Shown: positions 48,345 to 58,336, numbered from the stretch's first letter. The stretch: 64,000 nt of DNA from Petrolisthes cinctipes (GCA_033782935.1 JAWQEG010000411.1:67001-131000), one strand, 5' to 3'. A program made the numbers and translations. The notes: a model not told the origin generated them from the sequence alone.

Positions 48345-48994
48345 TAGTCCTTTTGAAATATACTGAGCGCGGAGGCTTTGGCTGTTGGGACGTTTCTCCC
48401 TCCCGCAATGCTGTCAAATCAGACCAATACACTTCACTCACTCTCTCATATCAGCTATTTACTAATGCTAAATTAATCTAAATTACTGCGTATACATTTA
48501 CTTCACTACTAAGGCCATGTAGGTATATGAAATTATCATTCACTTCTCATATTAACAATGATAATATATATATATGTGGATGACAACACTGGACAGAATA
48601 TTCTTCCGACGTTGCCAGTGCACATAGAGGGTGAGTGTACTCAGGTATAAGTGTATAAGCTCCACCTGTCAACTCAGGTCACTACCATCACTTTTCCCCT
48701 GGCTGCCACTCAAGATGGAGCAGCACCTCTGCTACTCGCTATCCTGTTTTACATAGTAGAGAAAGAGAGAACATATTTATAATGTAAATAAGTACTTTTT
48801 AGAAGAGAAAGCAAATAGAGAACCTATAACTGCACCATCACGAGCAGTGGTGGTGAGGAATAAAAGTCGAAACAAACGAAAAATTATGTTATATCCTCAG
48901 AAAAGTGTCGCATTTATAATACAACATAATGTGTCAACAGAAAAGGAAATATTTACTTTTATGTTTTTTTGTTAACGGCAAGCGATATATAGGC

Positions 48995-49050
<56 letters not shown>

Positions 49051-49194
49051 AGGCGGTGGGTTAGTGAGGGCTGGCTGTCATTTTTAATGAGGATCTAGTC
49101 CCATAATTGTCCAGAAGAGATCTGGCAACATAGCAGTCAGGTAAATCTCGGAAGTGGCCAACGCCTCAGCACTCAGTATATTTCAAAAAGATTA
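48345..49194. mobile_element. 850-bp MITE in the gypsy RT, TA target
   Basis: The ends are inverted repeats sharing TTTTGAAATATACTGAG after a TARTCY lead, and are flanked by TA (48343-48344 and 49195-49196). RT coding stops at the left TA and resumes in frame at the right TA, which fixes the boundaries. TA duplication suggests Tc1/mariner mobilisation. The interior has no transposase. It holds an AT run (48560) and a (GA)n microsatellite (48998-49048). Confidence 0.88.
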
Positions 49195-50954
49195 TAGTCT
49201 TGACCTAATTAGTGGTTATTGGCAAGTAGAATTAGATGACCAATCCAAACCTATTACAGCTTTTATCACCCCAAATGGTCATTGGCAATTTATAAGAATG
49301 CCCTTTGGATTATCCAATGCCCCCTTAACATTCCAAAGGATGATAAATACTATTTTCAGCGACATAACTCTAGATGTTGTTGCTTACTTAGATGACTTAA
49401 TTATTGTCAGCCCTGATGTCAATTCACACCTACAAAAACTAGACAGAATCTTACAACGACTGCAGGATGTTGGATTAAAGGTTAAACTGTTAAAATGTAC
49501 ATTCCTTAAAGCTGAAATAAAATTTTTGGGTCATAAAGTAAATAGTAAAGGAATTCACACTTTGGATTCCAAGATTAAAGCAGTAAAGGAATTCCCTCAA
49601 CCTACTACAGTAAAGCAAATAAGGAGTTTCCTTGGATTATGTTCATACTACAGGTCATTCATAATGAATTTTGCTAAAATAGCCAGCCCACTAACAAGAC
49701 TCCTAAAGAAAAATATCGAATTTAAGTGGTCACAAACAGAGCAAGACAGTTTTGATCAATTAAAACTTAAGCTTACAACTGCTCCAATTTTAAGTTATCC
49801 AAACTATAATCTCCCATTTTTTCTCTGTACTGACGCATCACAGGATGGTCTAGGCGCAGTGCTTATGCAACATTCCACTGAGGGTCGTTGCAAGGTTTGT
49901 GCATATGCCAGTCGTGTTGTGAACGATGCAGAGAAGAAATATAGCGTCATGAACCTAGAGGCTATGGCGGTAGATTGGGCCTTAAAGACCTTCAGGGAAA
50001 TAATTCTGGGGTATCCTATCACCATATATACAGATCATCAACTTGTGTGTGGTCTCTTCCATGGTAAAAATTTGACAGGTCAGTTAGCCAGATGGTATCT
50101 AACAATTTCAGAATTTCAACCTACAATTATATATCTTCCTGGGCGTTTCAATAGAGTTGCAGATGCTTTATCTCATAATGTATCAGCTGCTGCTGTTATT
50201 CCCACTTATAGTGATGTAGACTTCAATGTGAAACTTGTTAAGACTGAACAAAAGAAAGACAAATTTTGGTCACGGGTCATTTATGCTTTGGTTTCAGGTG
50301 ACGAGACAAACCTACCAGAGTTACCAATCCCACTAACACAGTCTGATGTAATAGATGACACTTTGTTCAGGAAGCTTGAGAAACAAACTAACATTTCTTC
50401 ACAAGTGGTAGTCCCTGATACATTAATTAAGACTGTACTAACACTTAAGCATAATCATCCACAAGCCGAACATCCGGGAAGAGATCGCTGTATAGCGGAA
50501 ACTAGACAAAAATATTATTGGTTCACTCTCCGCGCAGATGTGGAGAAACATATCAAGAATTGTGAATCATGTCTTGCTCATAAAGGTAATACAATGGGCC
50601 CAGCCCCTATGTTAATTTACCCAATACCTGAAAAACCATGGGATGTTGTTGGTATAGATATTCTAAGCTTACCAATGAGTCATCAAGGCTCCAAATATTG
50701 CCTTGTATGTGTAGGCCATCTCACGTTATGTAGTCATTACTCCTTTGCAGACAAAAACAGCAGTAGAGGTTGCAAACAAACTTGTAACAAATTTACTTTG
50801 CCAGTACACCACTCCTAAGGTGATACTAACAGACAATGGTAAAGAATTTACTAATAATCAATATCATATAAAACAAACTTTTATTACAGCATATCATCCA
50901 GCCAGCAACGGTCTCACAGAAAGAGCAAATCGTAAAATACTTGAAGTTTTGTGA
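49195..50954 (+). pseudogene. gypsy RT C-terminal part, RNase H and integrase, damaged
   Basis: RT resumes with LDLISGYWQVELDD (motif A), FGLSNAPLTFQRMI, then VAYLDDLIIVS (catalytic YLDD) and KFLGHKVNSKGI, SFLGLCSYYRSFI. RNase H follows (FFLCTDASQDGLGAVL, NLEAMAVDWAL, YTDHQ, GRFNRVADALSH). The integrase zinc finger H-x-H...C-x2-C is intact (HNHPQAEHPG, CESCLAHKG), and the core has GIDILSLP. The long frame ends at 50818. A shift at ~50745 moves coding to another frame (KVILTDNGKEFTNNQY), which has lost ~20-30 residues before ITAYHPASNGLTERANRK and stops at 50954. Confidence 0.9.
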
Positions 50955-51424
50955 CATGTGGCTAATCCTATGCAAGGATCATGGGAAGACTGGATATCCT
51001 TTACAGCTTATACTTATCTGACGTGGAATATTATTACCCCATCATTGGATCAATTCTAACTGAGTCAAGTATCTTATTAAATATTCCTTTTAAGTAAAAA
51101 ACGTCATTTAATATTTGGGAATTACGACCTTTTCCAATTAGAGTAAATAATACCCTGCTGGTTGTTGACAAGTCACGTCAGTACATAGTCGCATCTGAGG
51201 ATTATACTGCCATAGACACCTGTCTCACCTCGTACTTACACTTGTATGTATGTCCTGCGTATATGTTTACCATCAGTTTAACAAACAAGGCACAGTGTGA
51301 AATTTCATTCATAATTCCTGAATCAACTCTCCCAACATCTTACTGTACTTTCAAAACTGTAAGTAATAATACTTCCTACCATGAGCACTTCGGTACTAAC
51401 CACTACTACTATTTCCATGGAATG
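50955..51424 (+). pseudogene. integrase C-terminal remnant and possible env-like remnant
   Basis: 50955-51060 still reads like the end of the integrase core (PMQGSWEDWISFTAYTYLT). After a break, the segment near 51120-51425 reads RPFPIRVNNTLLVVDKSRQY, DTCLTSYLHLYVCPA, then QCEISFIIPESTLPTSYC: spaced cysteines and a YVC..CEI pattern recalling the C-terminal half of env-like fusion proteins of some gypsy-group elements. It is short, has no transmembrane segment in what remains, and the match is by pattern only. Confidence 0.35.
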
Positions 51425-51846
51425 GAAGTGCTCCATTGGCGTAGCTTTCAAATTCCGCCTTTAACTCTCAGGTCCGGCCATTACACAGTTTTACCCCTAT
51501 GTAGGATCAATTTCAGGGGTCTGGCAAATCAACAGACCAACTTAACAACGTGGTAGTGTGTAAGAGGCCGAACGGACAAGGCTGACGCAGGAACCATGGC
51601 ACACACCGACCATGCCCACCACTTTGCACCAATGTAATAATCCCAATCAATCAAGCAAGGAAGAATCAAATCAACCAGGTAAGTCAGACCCAGAAATTGA
51701 TCCACTTAAATTCTAGTCGTACTCACGGGGAATCGAACCCCGGACCAGAGAAATCTCAGGCGGTAACTCTACCGGGTAAGCCAAAGAAGTACTCCATTGG
51801 CGTAGCTTTCAAATTCCGCCTTTAACTCTCAGGTCCGGCCATTACA
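51425..51846 (-). mobile_element. tRNA-derived SINE segment between 61-bp direct repeats
   Basis: On the minus strand 51785-51720 reads TTGGCTTACCCGGTAGAGTT...GGGGTTCGATTCCCC: a tRNA-like head with A-box and B-box elements of an RNA polymerase III promoter. A unique body follows towards 51550. The 61-bp sequence 51425-51485 recurs at 51786-51846 with one mismatch and brackets the SINE. That is longer than a usual target duplication, so a local tandem duplication or recombination is likely. Confidence 0.7.
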
Positions 51847-52589
51847 AATGAGGTGTTTCTTGTGCTAGGGAATAAACTATCAAAATATAATACAATGTCT
51901 TTCTCTCATTTGACTTCCATTTCCATTGTTTTTCATAATGTTCACACAATTATATAATAAATATATATAACCCTTCGTCGAAACTCACGCGTCTAAACTC
52001 TGAGTTCACACCTGAGACGAAAGGAAAGAAACCTTGACAACGCTGACAGATCATGGATATGGAGATGATAAAGGCTTGGGACGAGAATGACCGGTATAGA
52101 GGTTGCCAGTACGTTAATTTTTAGTCGGCGAACTTTCTTGGCTACTGTACACCATACCTAGGTACACTCACCAGTACTGCCCCATGGTACAGAGCCGAAG
52201 TAATGTTCTGTCCTACATCCAGCCAGTGGGCCAGTTTTCCGAACCATTTCAGGCTCAAACAACGAAGCACCAGATTGAATTTCGAATTCAGATCAAGAGA
52301 CAGCGCACGGTGATGAAGGAATGATTGGACACAGGGATGCCAGTGAACTCCTAGATGGTTTGATCAGTTGCATTGTGATGCATTCTACCAAGGAGAACGA
52401 GCTAATGTAAAAGGACATGGGACAGTGAGCCCAACGGTATCATGCATAAGGCTTATTTTCGGTTTTCTTCTTTGGCATAATGTTGTGATTCATTTTCTAC
52501 CTTCGATACATTAAGATACTATTTGAACAAATCATCCTGGAGTTTCCTGGCATCACAGGGTGGATATCATGTAGCCAAAATTTTGCAGC
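51847..52589. other. unassigned stretch
   Basis: No gene supported. It may include the decayed 5' part of the Harbinger-type element that follows. Confidence 0.4.
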
Positions 52590-53183
52590 ATGGCTGATTA
52601 TAACCACCACATTCAAGAACTGGAGAAGATAGCGGATTGGGAAGAGGTGAACAGAAGGCGACACGCAAGTTTGTTGAGAGATCAGATCCGGTTGCTCTGT
52701 ACTGTAACAAAGAATTCTTGGCGAGGTACAGGCTTTAAACTGGCCAGGGAGTGCACATGATTCACGTATATTCAATGAGTCTAGACTTTGTGAAGCATTA
52801 GAAGAAGGCAGATACCATGGCTATTTGCTCGGTGACAGTAGATATGTTTGTCGGTCATGGCTGCTAACACCGCACCTAACACCCCAAACAGAAAAGAAAG
52901 ATTGTATAATACCGCTCACGTTAAAATAAATGTTTTTGAAAGAGCTTTTGGGGATTTAAAAAGACGTTTCGCTGTCTTGTCCATCTCAGTCTGAACAAAG
53001 TTGCCTAATACTAAGAACATCATTGTTGTGTGTGCAGTCCTCCATAATATTGCAATCCTGAACAGACTCCCCTTGAGTGATGAAACTGAGGATGAGCCAC
53101 CAGTTGTTCCTCAGGACATTAGGGAAGACCACAATCATCGTGGTTATGTCCGTCAAGCGGGAATTGTAGAAAGATTCTTTTAA
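52590..53183 (+). pseudogene. PIF/Harbinger transposase remnant (HARBI1-like)
   Basis: DDE transposase of the PIF/Harbinger superfamily. The N-terminal bit is MADYNHHIQELEKIADWEEV. The core reads VQALNWPGSAHDSRIFNESR (HDS..F), then YHGYLLGDSRY (second Asp), WLLTPHLTPQT, then after a frameshift near 52905 FERAFGDLKRRFAVL (catalytic Glu region). A second break follows, then the C-terminus CAVLHNIAI...RQAGIVERFF with a stop at 53183. Typical proteins are ~350 residues; about half remains. No TIRs or TWA duplication found. Confidence 0.85.
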
Positions 53184-53205
53184 ATGTGTGAAGAATTGCA
53201 AGTAG

Positions 53206-54402
53206 CTTCTGGCTAGCACAGTGGTAGAGTACACAGCTGCAGTTTCTGAGGTCCAGCGTTTGGTCCATACTCGGGACACTAATAATCTTTCACCGATGCC
53301 AGAGGTTACTACCACTGTGAGTAGGGCAGTGATTTTCAACTGGTGTGACGCTACACACTAGTGTAGCGAAGCAACCTTAGGTGTGCCGTGGGAAATTTAA
53401 GCCATGGGACAATTTTTGAGCCACACTACTTACTAATTCCTATAAAAGTCATGAGAGCTGGACATGTAGATAGCAGGTGTGGATTAACTAAAATAAGGGT
53501 GAGGTCAGGTAGATTAAGACAGCCATGAAACCCACCCTCATTTGCTTACCTACATACACACATACAAACACACACACACATGCATAAAAGAACAGTGGCA
53601 AAGAAAAAACACTCATTTCCAAGTTTAGTTTAACATATTTCACACCAACAGGTGCACACTGCCACCATCTTCAATGGTCAAAATGTAATTTTCATCTGCC
53701 AGTGTGGATTTTATTTCGTCATTAACAATTACACCAGTGTAATTCCTCCAGCTCATGTAGCCTAAATAAAATTGTAGTACTGTCGTGTACTTTATACATT
53801 TTAAAATTAGTTCGTGTTAGTTATATTTTATTAATTTTTTTCATGTTCTATTAGATATGGATAGATTTATTATAAAGAAACCCAAGTTAGAAAATTATGA
53901 TGGTGAACGAAGTGTGGCTGACACTCGTTCTGGTAGGAAGGCACTTCAGACCGGCAGTGTCACTTTCTAAACAGTTGTGTGCCAATATAAGGAATAGTAC
54001 TTGTGTGTGTGTGTTGGATTTATCTCATCTGGAGAAGAAGAACTATGTCCCATGTGTGTTAGTTGTGGCGAGAAATTAGCAAACCAGGCTATGGTTTCAA
54101 GTAAACTTAAAAGACACCTTCAAACAAAGCACTCTCATTTATGTGAGACACCAGTAGAATATTTTAAAAGACTTGTTCAAATCCTATGCAAGAAAATAGT
54201 TTAAATATTGGTGGTGTGCCGCAAACATTTTTGTGCCAAGTGAAGTGTGCCGTGAGATGAAAAAGGTTGAAACACACTGGAGTAAGGGGTAGGGGGTTTG
54301 AGTCGGCTATCTGAAGACTTCCTGCTTACACAGCCATAGCCAAAGTTGACTTGGGTCTCACATGGGTGGAGAGGTCCCTGGGCCACTAATCATCTTTGTG
54401 AT

Positions 54403-54434
<32 letters not shown>
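53206..54434 (+). mobile_element. tRNA-derived SINE split by a hAT element
   Basis: Head at 53209 (TGGCTAGCACAGTGGTAGAG, A-box) with a decayed B-box (GCGTTTGGTCC). The body continues GAGGTTACTACCACTGT to 53326, is interrupted by the hAT element, and resumes at 54280-54402 (CTTCCTGCTTACACAGCC, GGGTCTCACATGGG), ending in a (TAA)n tail at 54403-54434. Confidence 0.7.
53327..54279 (+). mobile_element. hAT-superfamily element, 953 bp, with BED-finger gene remnant
   Basis: Ends CAGTGATTTTCAAC... and ...GGTTGAAACACACTG (hAT-type CAGTG inverted repeats). They are flanked by 8-bp duplications GAGTAGGG (53319-53326) and GAGTAAGG (54280-54287), differing at one base. Both ends also carry GGTGTGCCGTG-type text. 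The interior encodes a BED-type zinc-finger remnant of a ZBED-like transposase: MDRFIIKKPK at 53857, then in another frame CVSCGEKLANQAMVSSKLKR and HLQTKH (C-x2-C...H-x4-H), then PVEYFKRL. The catalytic domain is absent, so it is an internally deleted derivative. Confidence 0.87.
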
Positions 54435-57400
54435 TAACGGTTTATTGATAAATGCAGCCCTAAGGCTGAAAATATACATAGAGACAATGATCAACAGTGA
54501 TGAATGATGAGTAGCACACAGATTCCCCACAACAACTCATTTATACATAGAAAGCAAAATAGAATTTATTGTGAATCTATACACCTGAGTGTATACATAA
54601 ATATATACATAATACAAAATATATTTGATGTAAGGATTCCTGTACAAATTTTTTTTATGTAAGAAGCACAAAATATATGATATATAATTCCTACGTATGA
54701 ATTCTTTAACGATAGCACAAATTTATGAATTTAAAATCTTAACAATAGTTGGAATGGTTCTGTTCTTATAACGGTTTGTCCGGGGAGCTTTGATTGGGAT
54801 GAGGCAGTTGTGGTGACGAACAGCCCTAAGAAGGGGTGGGGCATCGTTTGGCAGGAAGTGGCGATGTCTTGGGTGGTTCAAGAGCTTTGTAGCGAATTGT
54901 TGGAGCTGGAGTTTGTGGAGGTCTGATATGGTGGGGATGTTTACTTGAATAATTGCATCTTGGTAGTTTGTGTAGTTTGCTCCAAGAATGATCCTCAGTG
55001 CTCTTTTTTGGACTTTCTCAAGTTTTCGTTTCTGTGTCAAGTTAAGTGATGAGGACCATACGGGAGAAGCATAGCAAAGCTTGGGTAGGATGAATGTATT
55101 ATAAAGATGTGTCATGTCGCTGGATGGAACTCCAAGTTTCTTTAGTGTTCTTAGTATGTGTAACCTATATGATGATAATTGAACTGTGGTGTTGACATGA
55201 AGGTCCCATTGTAACTTATCTTGAAGTAGAATGCCTTGTAGTTTAGTGGAGTGAACTACTTGGAGTGTATGGTTGCCTAGCTTGAGTACTGGTGGAAGGA
55301 TGGGGTTTGTGGTTAGGTTAAAATGCATAACAATGGTTTTATTCTTATTGATAGTGACGTGGTTCTCTTGGGTCCAGGTGAGTAGGGCATCAATATTTGA
55401 TTGAAGGTTGCTATAGTCCGGGGAAATATTACTGATGGGTGTGGCTGTGGTCGAATCATCGACATATTTCCAGCAGAGTTGTGTATCTTTAAGAGCATCG
55501 TTGATTAGCATTAAAAAACAAAGTGGACCCATACGTGTGCCCTGAGGCACACCACAAGTAAGGGTTTGGAAATTGGAGGTTTTACTCTGGAATCTGACGG
55601 ACTGTTGGCGGTTGTGGAGAAAGCCAGCAAACCAGGAGAATAAACATTCCCTAAGGCCAAGTTTAACTGCTTTGGTAATAATTGTTGTGTGATCTACTAA
55701 GTCAAATGCCTTGGTGAAATCAATGAAGACTGCTATTGCTGAGGTACTACGTTTATCTAGGTTTTTGTGAACAAAATCAAGAAAGTTGATGAGGTAGTGA
55801 CTGGTGGAAGATGATTTTACATTACAATATTGGTTAGGGTCTAGCTGGTTATATATGTCGGCGTATGTCCATTCTGCGGCAAAGCTTTCATAAATAAGGC
55901 TTGGTATGGGTGTTATAGCGATGGGACGTAGTTTACTGAGAGACTTTGGGTTGGTTGATTTAGGGATTGGGGTGATATATGAGCGTTTCCATCCTGTTGG
56001 ACACATGGATTGTTGAAACGAAGCATTTATGATTGAAGTAAGGGGTAAGGCAAGTTCCGGTGCGAATTCTTTATAGAGCCGAATTGGTAGATCTAATGGA
56101 GTGGAAGAACGTTTGAGCTTCAGCTGTTGGAGACAACGGCAAACTTGGTACTCGTACACAACTGGTGGAGGGGCAGGTGCCGGAAGATATGCCGGGAGTG
56201 TGTTGTGGTTAAGTTTGGGTAGTTGTTGGCATATTGTTGAAAAGTGGTTGTTAATTGTCTCTGTTGCTTCACTACTGGACAAATGATTTACACAGGGGAA
56301 GGTGGAGGGACGGTTTCTTAGACCGCATAATTCTTGTACTTTGCTGAACCAGTCACTAATATTTGTGTGCTTGAGGTGTTGAAGTTTATTTGGATAGTAT
56401 GACCTTTTTACAGTCTTTATTTCTCGAATCACTTTATTGCGAAGGGATTTATAGAGGGCGTTATTATTGGTACTGAATGCTTGGTTACGTTGATGAATGA
56501 GGCGTTTGATACGGTTAGTCATCCATGGGATATCTGATGGGTGAAGTTGGACAGATTTTTCTGGGAAAAAATGCAAGTAAGTTTCATTTATGGTAGAAAG
56601 GTAGTTTTCCCATTTGAGATGGACATCCTGAATAGTGGTAACCTCAATCCAAGGGTATCGGACAATCCATTCCCCTAACTGCCGTATGGCTGAGTCGGTT
56701 AGGGGTCTGTACGTAATTGTTTTGTTTCTCTGTTGGTGAGCATAAGTTGGTTTGGGCAACCATAAAATAGAAGAATGGGTGCTGCGCCCAAAAGGTGGTA
56801 AAATACTGGAGGGTTGATAATGGTCAGGCATGTCAGTTAATATTAGATCCAATATATTGTTGTTGTGTATGGGAAAGTTTACTACTTTGCTTAGTTGGAG
56901 TTGAGTTTGGAGGTCAGTGGTATTTATTTCGTTAAAATCACCACATATAATAAGTTTGGAACATGGATACCTGAGTTTGAGAAGATCTGATGTGTCAATT
57001 AGATGTTGCAGTAGTTGATCACGTGCCTGGGATCTTGGTGGATGGTAGATAACACAACAAAGTTCACTGCGGCAGAAGAAGGCAACACCACCACCTCGTC
57101 TTTCGGTGCGTAAGTGATGAAAAAAGTCATAGTTGGGTATATTGATTGTTTCTGGTGTGATTTGCCAGGCTTCTGTAATGGCTAGAATATCTGGTGAGGT
57201 GGCAATTAACACAGTGGTAACTTCGTCTAGCTTGTTTGATAATGAGGTAACATTAGAAAGTAGGACAGATGGAAGGTTGTACCATATTCTTGGAATTTCG
57301 AAATGAATGGGTGGTTTTCTAGTGACTGGTTTGGCCGGCTTCGGTTTCACTTTTAAAACACTGATCTTACGGTTAAAATTACGGCCTCCCTTGTTGCCAC

Positions 57401-57599
57401 GGGCATGGAAAATGTTCACTGATTTAAGTTTTTCTATCACTGTAGGGTATGGGTAGCCGTTTCCTTTTCTGAGTTGGAATAAATCTCGCTGGGTGCACTT
57501 GATCAGCGTTGTGATGGGTTGCTGGGAGGACTGAAGTGATGCCGCTTGTGTTGACATTGTTGGAACTATGGGGGTAACCACTTGGGTAATCACAAACAA
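54403..57599 (-). mobile_element. LINE, nearly complete ORF2 with 3' UTR and (TTA)n tail
   Basis: Minus-strand element: ORF2 57599-54723, a 3' untranslated region 54722-54435 with an AATAAA (CAATAAACCG) just before the tail, and a (TTA)n tail shared with the SINE end at 54403-54434. ORF1 and the 5' end are not recognised upstream of 57599. Confidence 0.8.
54723..57599 (-). CDS. LINE ORF2 protein: endonuclease and reverse transcriptase, 958 aa
   Basis: Enzyme that nicks the target and copies LINE RNA into it. One uninterrupted frame. Endonuclease: LLSNVTSLSNKLDE at ~113-126 (N), LAITEAW 139-145 (E), IICGDFNE 217-224 (D, N) and GRSTHSSILW 271-280 (SxH). The segment between FFCRSEL (~180) and CVIYHPP is too short: about 30 residues of the endonuclease core are missing, so cleavage activity is doubtful. 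RT: TPIPKS ~543, RPIAI ~558, AVFIDFTKAFD 623-633 (motif A), GVPQGTRMGPL 683-693 (motif B) and WKYVDDST 710-717 (catalytic YVDD). The C-terminus has KLCYASPVW and KRALRIILG. The KYVDD and GTRMGP signatures fit the CR1/L2-like group. The ATG at 57599 is preceded by no recognised ORF1, and the first ~100 residues resemble no known domain, so the true start may be lower. Confidence 0.9.
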   Translation of the reverse strand: MFVITQVVTPIVPTMSTQAASLQSSQQPITTLIKCTQRDLFQLRKGNGYPYPTVIEKLKSVNIFHARGNKGGRNFNRKISVLKVKPKPAKPVTRKPPIHFEIPRIWYNLPSVLLSNVTSLSNKLDEVTTVLIATSPDILAITEAWQITPETINIPNYDFFHHLRTERRGGGVAFFCRSELCCVIYHPPRSQARDQLLQHLIDTSDLLKLRYPCSKLIICGDFNEINTTDLQTQLQLSKVVNFPIHNNNILDLILTDMPDHYQPSSILPPFGRSTHSSILWLPKPTYAHQQRNKTITYRPLTDSAIRQLGEWIVRYPWIEVTTIQDVHLKWENYLSTINETYLHFFPEKSVQLHPSDIPWMTNRIKRLIHQRNQAFSTNNNALYKSLRNKVIREIKTVKRSYYPNKLQHLKHTNISDWFSKVQELCGLRNRPSTFPCVNHLSSSEATETINNHFSTICQQLPKLNHNTLPAYLPAPAPPPVVYEYQVCRCLQQLKLKRSSTPLDLPIRLYKEFAPELALPLTSIINASFQQSMCPTGWKRSYITPIPKSTNPKSLSKLRPIAITPIPSLIYESFAAEWTYADIYNQLDPNQYCNVKSSSTSHYLINFLDFVHKNLDKRSTSAIAVFIDFTKAFDLVDHTTIITKAVKLGLRECLFSWFAGFLHNRQQSVRFQSKTSNFQTLTCGVPQGTRMGPLCFLMLINDALKDTQLCWKYVDDSTTATPISNISPDYSNLQSNIDALLTWTQENHVTINKNKTIVMHFNLTTNPILPPVLKLGNHTLQVVHSTKLQGILLQDKLQWDLHVNTTVQLSSYRLHILRTLKKLGVPSSDMTHLYNTFILPKLCYASPVWSSSLNLTQKRKLEKVQKRALRIILGANYTNYQDAIIQVNIPTISDLHKLQLQQFATKLLNHPRHRHFLPNDAPPLLRAVRHHNCLIPIKAPRTNRYKNRTIPTIVKILNS

Positions 57600-57818
57600 G
57601 GCAATAACAGTCGACGTTATTTTCAGTAGTCTTCCTTGTAATATTTAGCAGATTCTTGTAATTATGTAGCTATACAAAGGTGCCATGGAGATTCCTGTGT
57701 GCTGTAGTCGTGAGTGCAGTGCGGTAGAAGTAGGCTAGGGTGTGAGGGTGTTGCTGCAGATTATCCTTCACCGTCACCACAAGGATTCCCAAACCAAAGC
57801 AGAGGTAACGCTAGTGTG
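57600..57818. other. unassigned, 5' flank of the LINE
   Basis: No feature recognised. It may contain the decayed 5' end of the LINE. Confidence 0.4.
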
Positions 57819-57937
57819 GTTATATGGAAAGGGCTTCGCCGCAGGCCCTAGTCATGACGTCATGACATCTGTGCATGCGCGAGTTCTCTCCTTCCTTTCA
57901 ATAATTTTCCCTAGCTTCCATTGGCAGTGGTGGCTGG

Positions 57938-58003
57938 TGGTGTGGTTGGTATGACTATGGCGTCAGGTGGTTAGGGTCCTGGGTTCAATCCCAGCAGGGA
58001 TAG
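57938..58003 (+). repeat. tRNA-like sequence (SINE head or decayed tRNA)
   Basis: Contains TGGTTGGTATGAC (D-arm/A-box-like) and CCTGGGTTCAATCCCAGC, a perfect T-arm/B-box. The acceptor stem does not close and the anticodon arm is not clear, so it is not called a tRNA gene. Confidence 0.45.
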
Positions 58004-58045
58004 TATCATTTTTACACAAACTATTTTTTTACTATTTTCACAGTT

Positions 58046-58245
58046 CCCGGTAGTCTACCCCTAGTTAGGTCCCGGTAGTCTGCCCCCAGTTAGGTCCTGG
58101 TAGTCTGCCCCCAGTTAGGTCCCGGTAGTCTTCCCCCAGTTAGGTCCCAGTAGTCTGCCCCCAGTTAGGTCCCGGTAGTCTGCCCCCAGTTAGGTCCCTG
58201 TAGTCAGCCCTCAGTTTGGTCCCGGTAGTCTGCCCCTAGTTAGGT
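58046..58245. repeat. 25-bp tandem repeat, eight copies
   Basis: Unit CCCGGTAGTCTGCCCCCAGT + TAGGT, repeated eight times without spacers and with few substitutions, then running into a TTAGG series. It is a minisatellite inside the 502-bp element. Confidence 0.95.
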
Positions 58246-58259
58246 TAGGTTAGGTTAGG
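58240..58259 (+). repeat. (TTAGG)4 interstitial telomere-type repeat
   Basis: Four perfect TTAGG units, the arthropod telomere repeat, continuous with the last 25-bp unit, which itself ends TTAGGT. It could have arisen by slippage of that unit end rather than from a telomere. Confidence 0.85.
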
Positions 58260-58336
58260 TAGGTTTTGTTTTGTTAGGGAATAACTTTGTCATGACGTCA
58301 TGACTAGCGCCTGCGGCGAAGCCCTCCCGTTATATG

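Larger units (their letters stand above)
45015..51425 (+). mobile_element. Ty3/gypsy retroelement, degenerate, without a recognised 3' LTR
   Basis: Order: 5' LTR, leader, gag with CCHC knuckle, protease, reverse transcriptase (split by a MITE), RNase H, integrase (damaged) and a possible env-like remnant. The RT-RH-IN order is diagnostic for Ty3/gypsy as against Ty1/copia. Several frameshifts and an internal deletion in integrase make it non-functional. No copy of the LTR is found downstream, so the 3' end is lost. The right limit is approximate. Confidence 0.88.
57827..58328. mobile_element. 502-bp inverted-repeat element with 8-bp target duplication
   Basis: Flanked by GTTATATG at 57819-57826 and 58329-58336. 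The arms 57831-57867 and 58288-58324 are reverse complements over 37 bp with one mismatch (GGGCTTCGCCGCAGG, then TAGTCATGACGTCATGAC, itself containing the palindrome GTCATGACGTCATGAC). The 8-bp duplication suggests hAT, P or Merlin-type mobilisation. The interior holds a tRNA-like stretch and a 25-bp tandem repeat. No gene. Confidence 0.82.

Noticed and set aside
57938..58003. Functional tRNA gene
   Set aside because: T-arm is perfect but acceptor stem and anticodon arm do not fold properly; treated as tRNA-like.
58046..58245. CRISPR-like array
   Set aside because: The 25-bp units are contiguous without unique spacers, lie in a transposon and the genome is eukaryotic.
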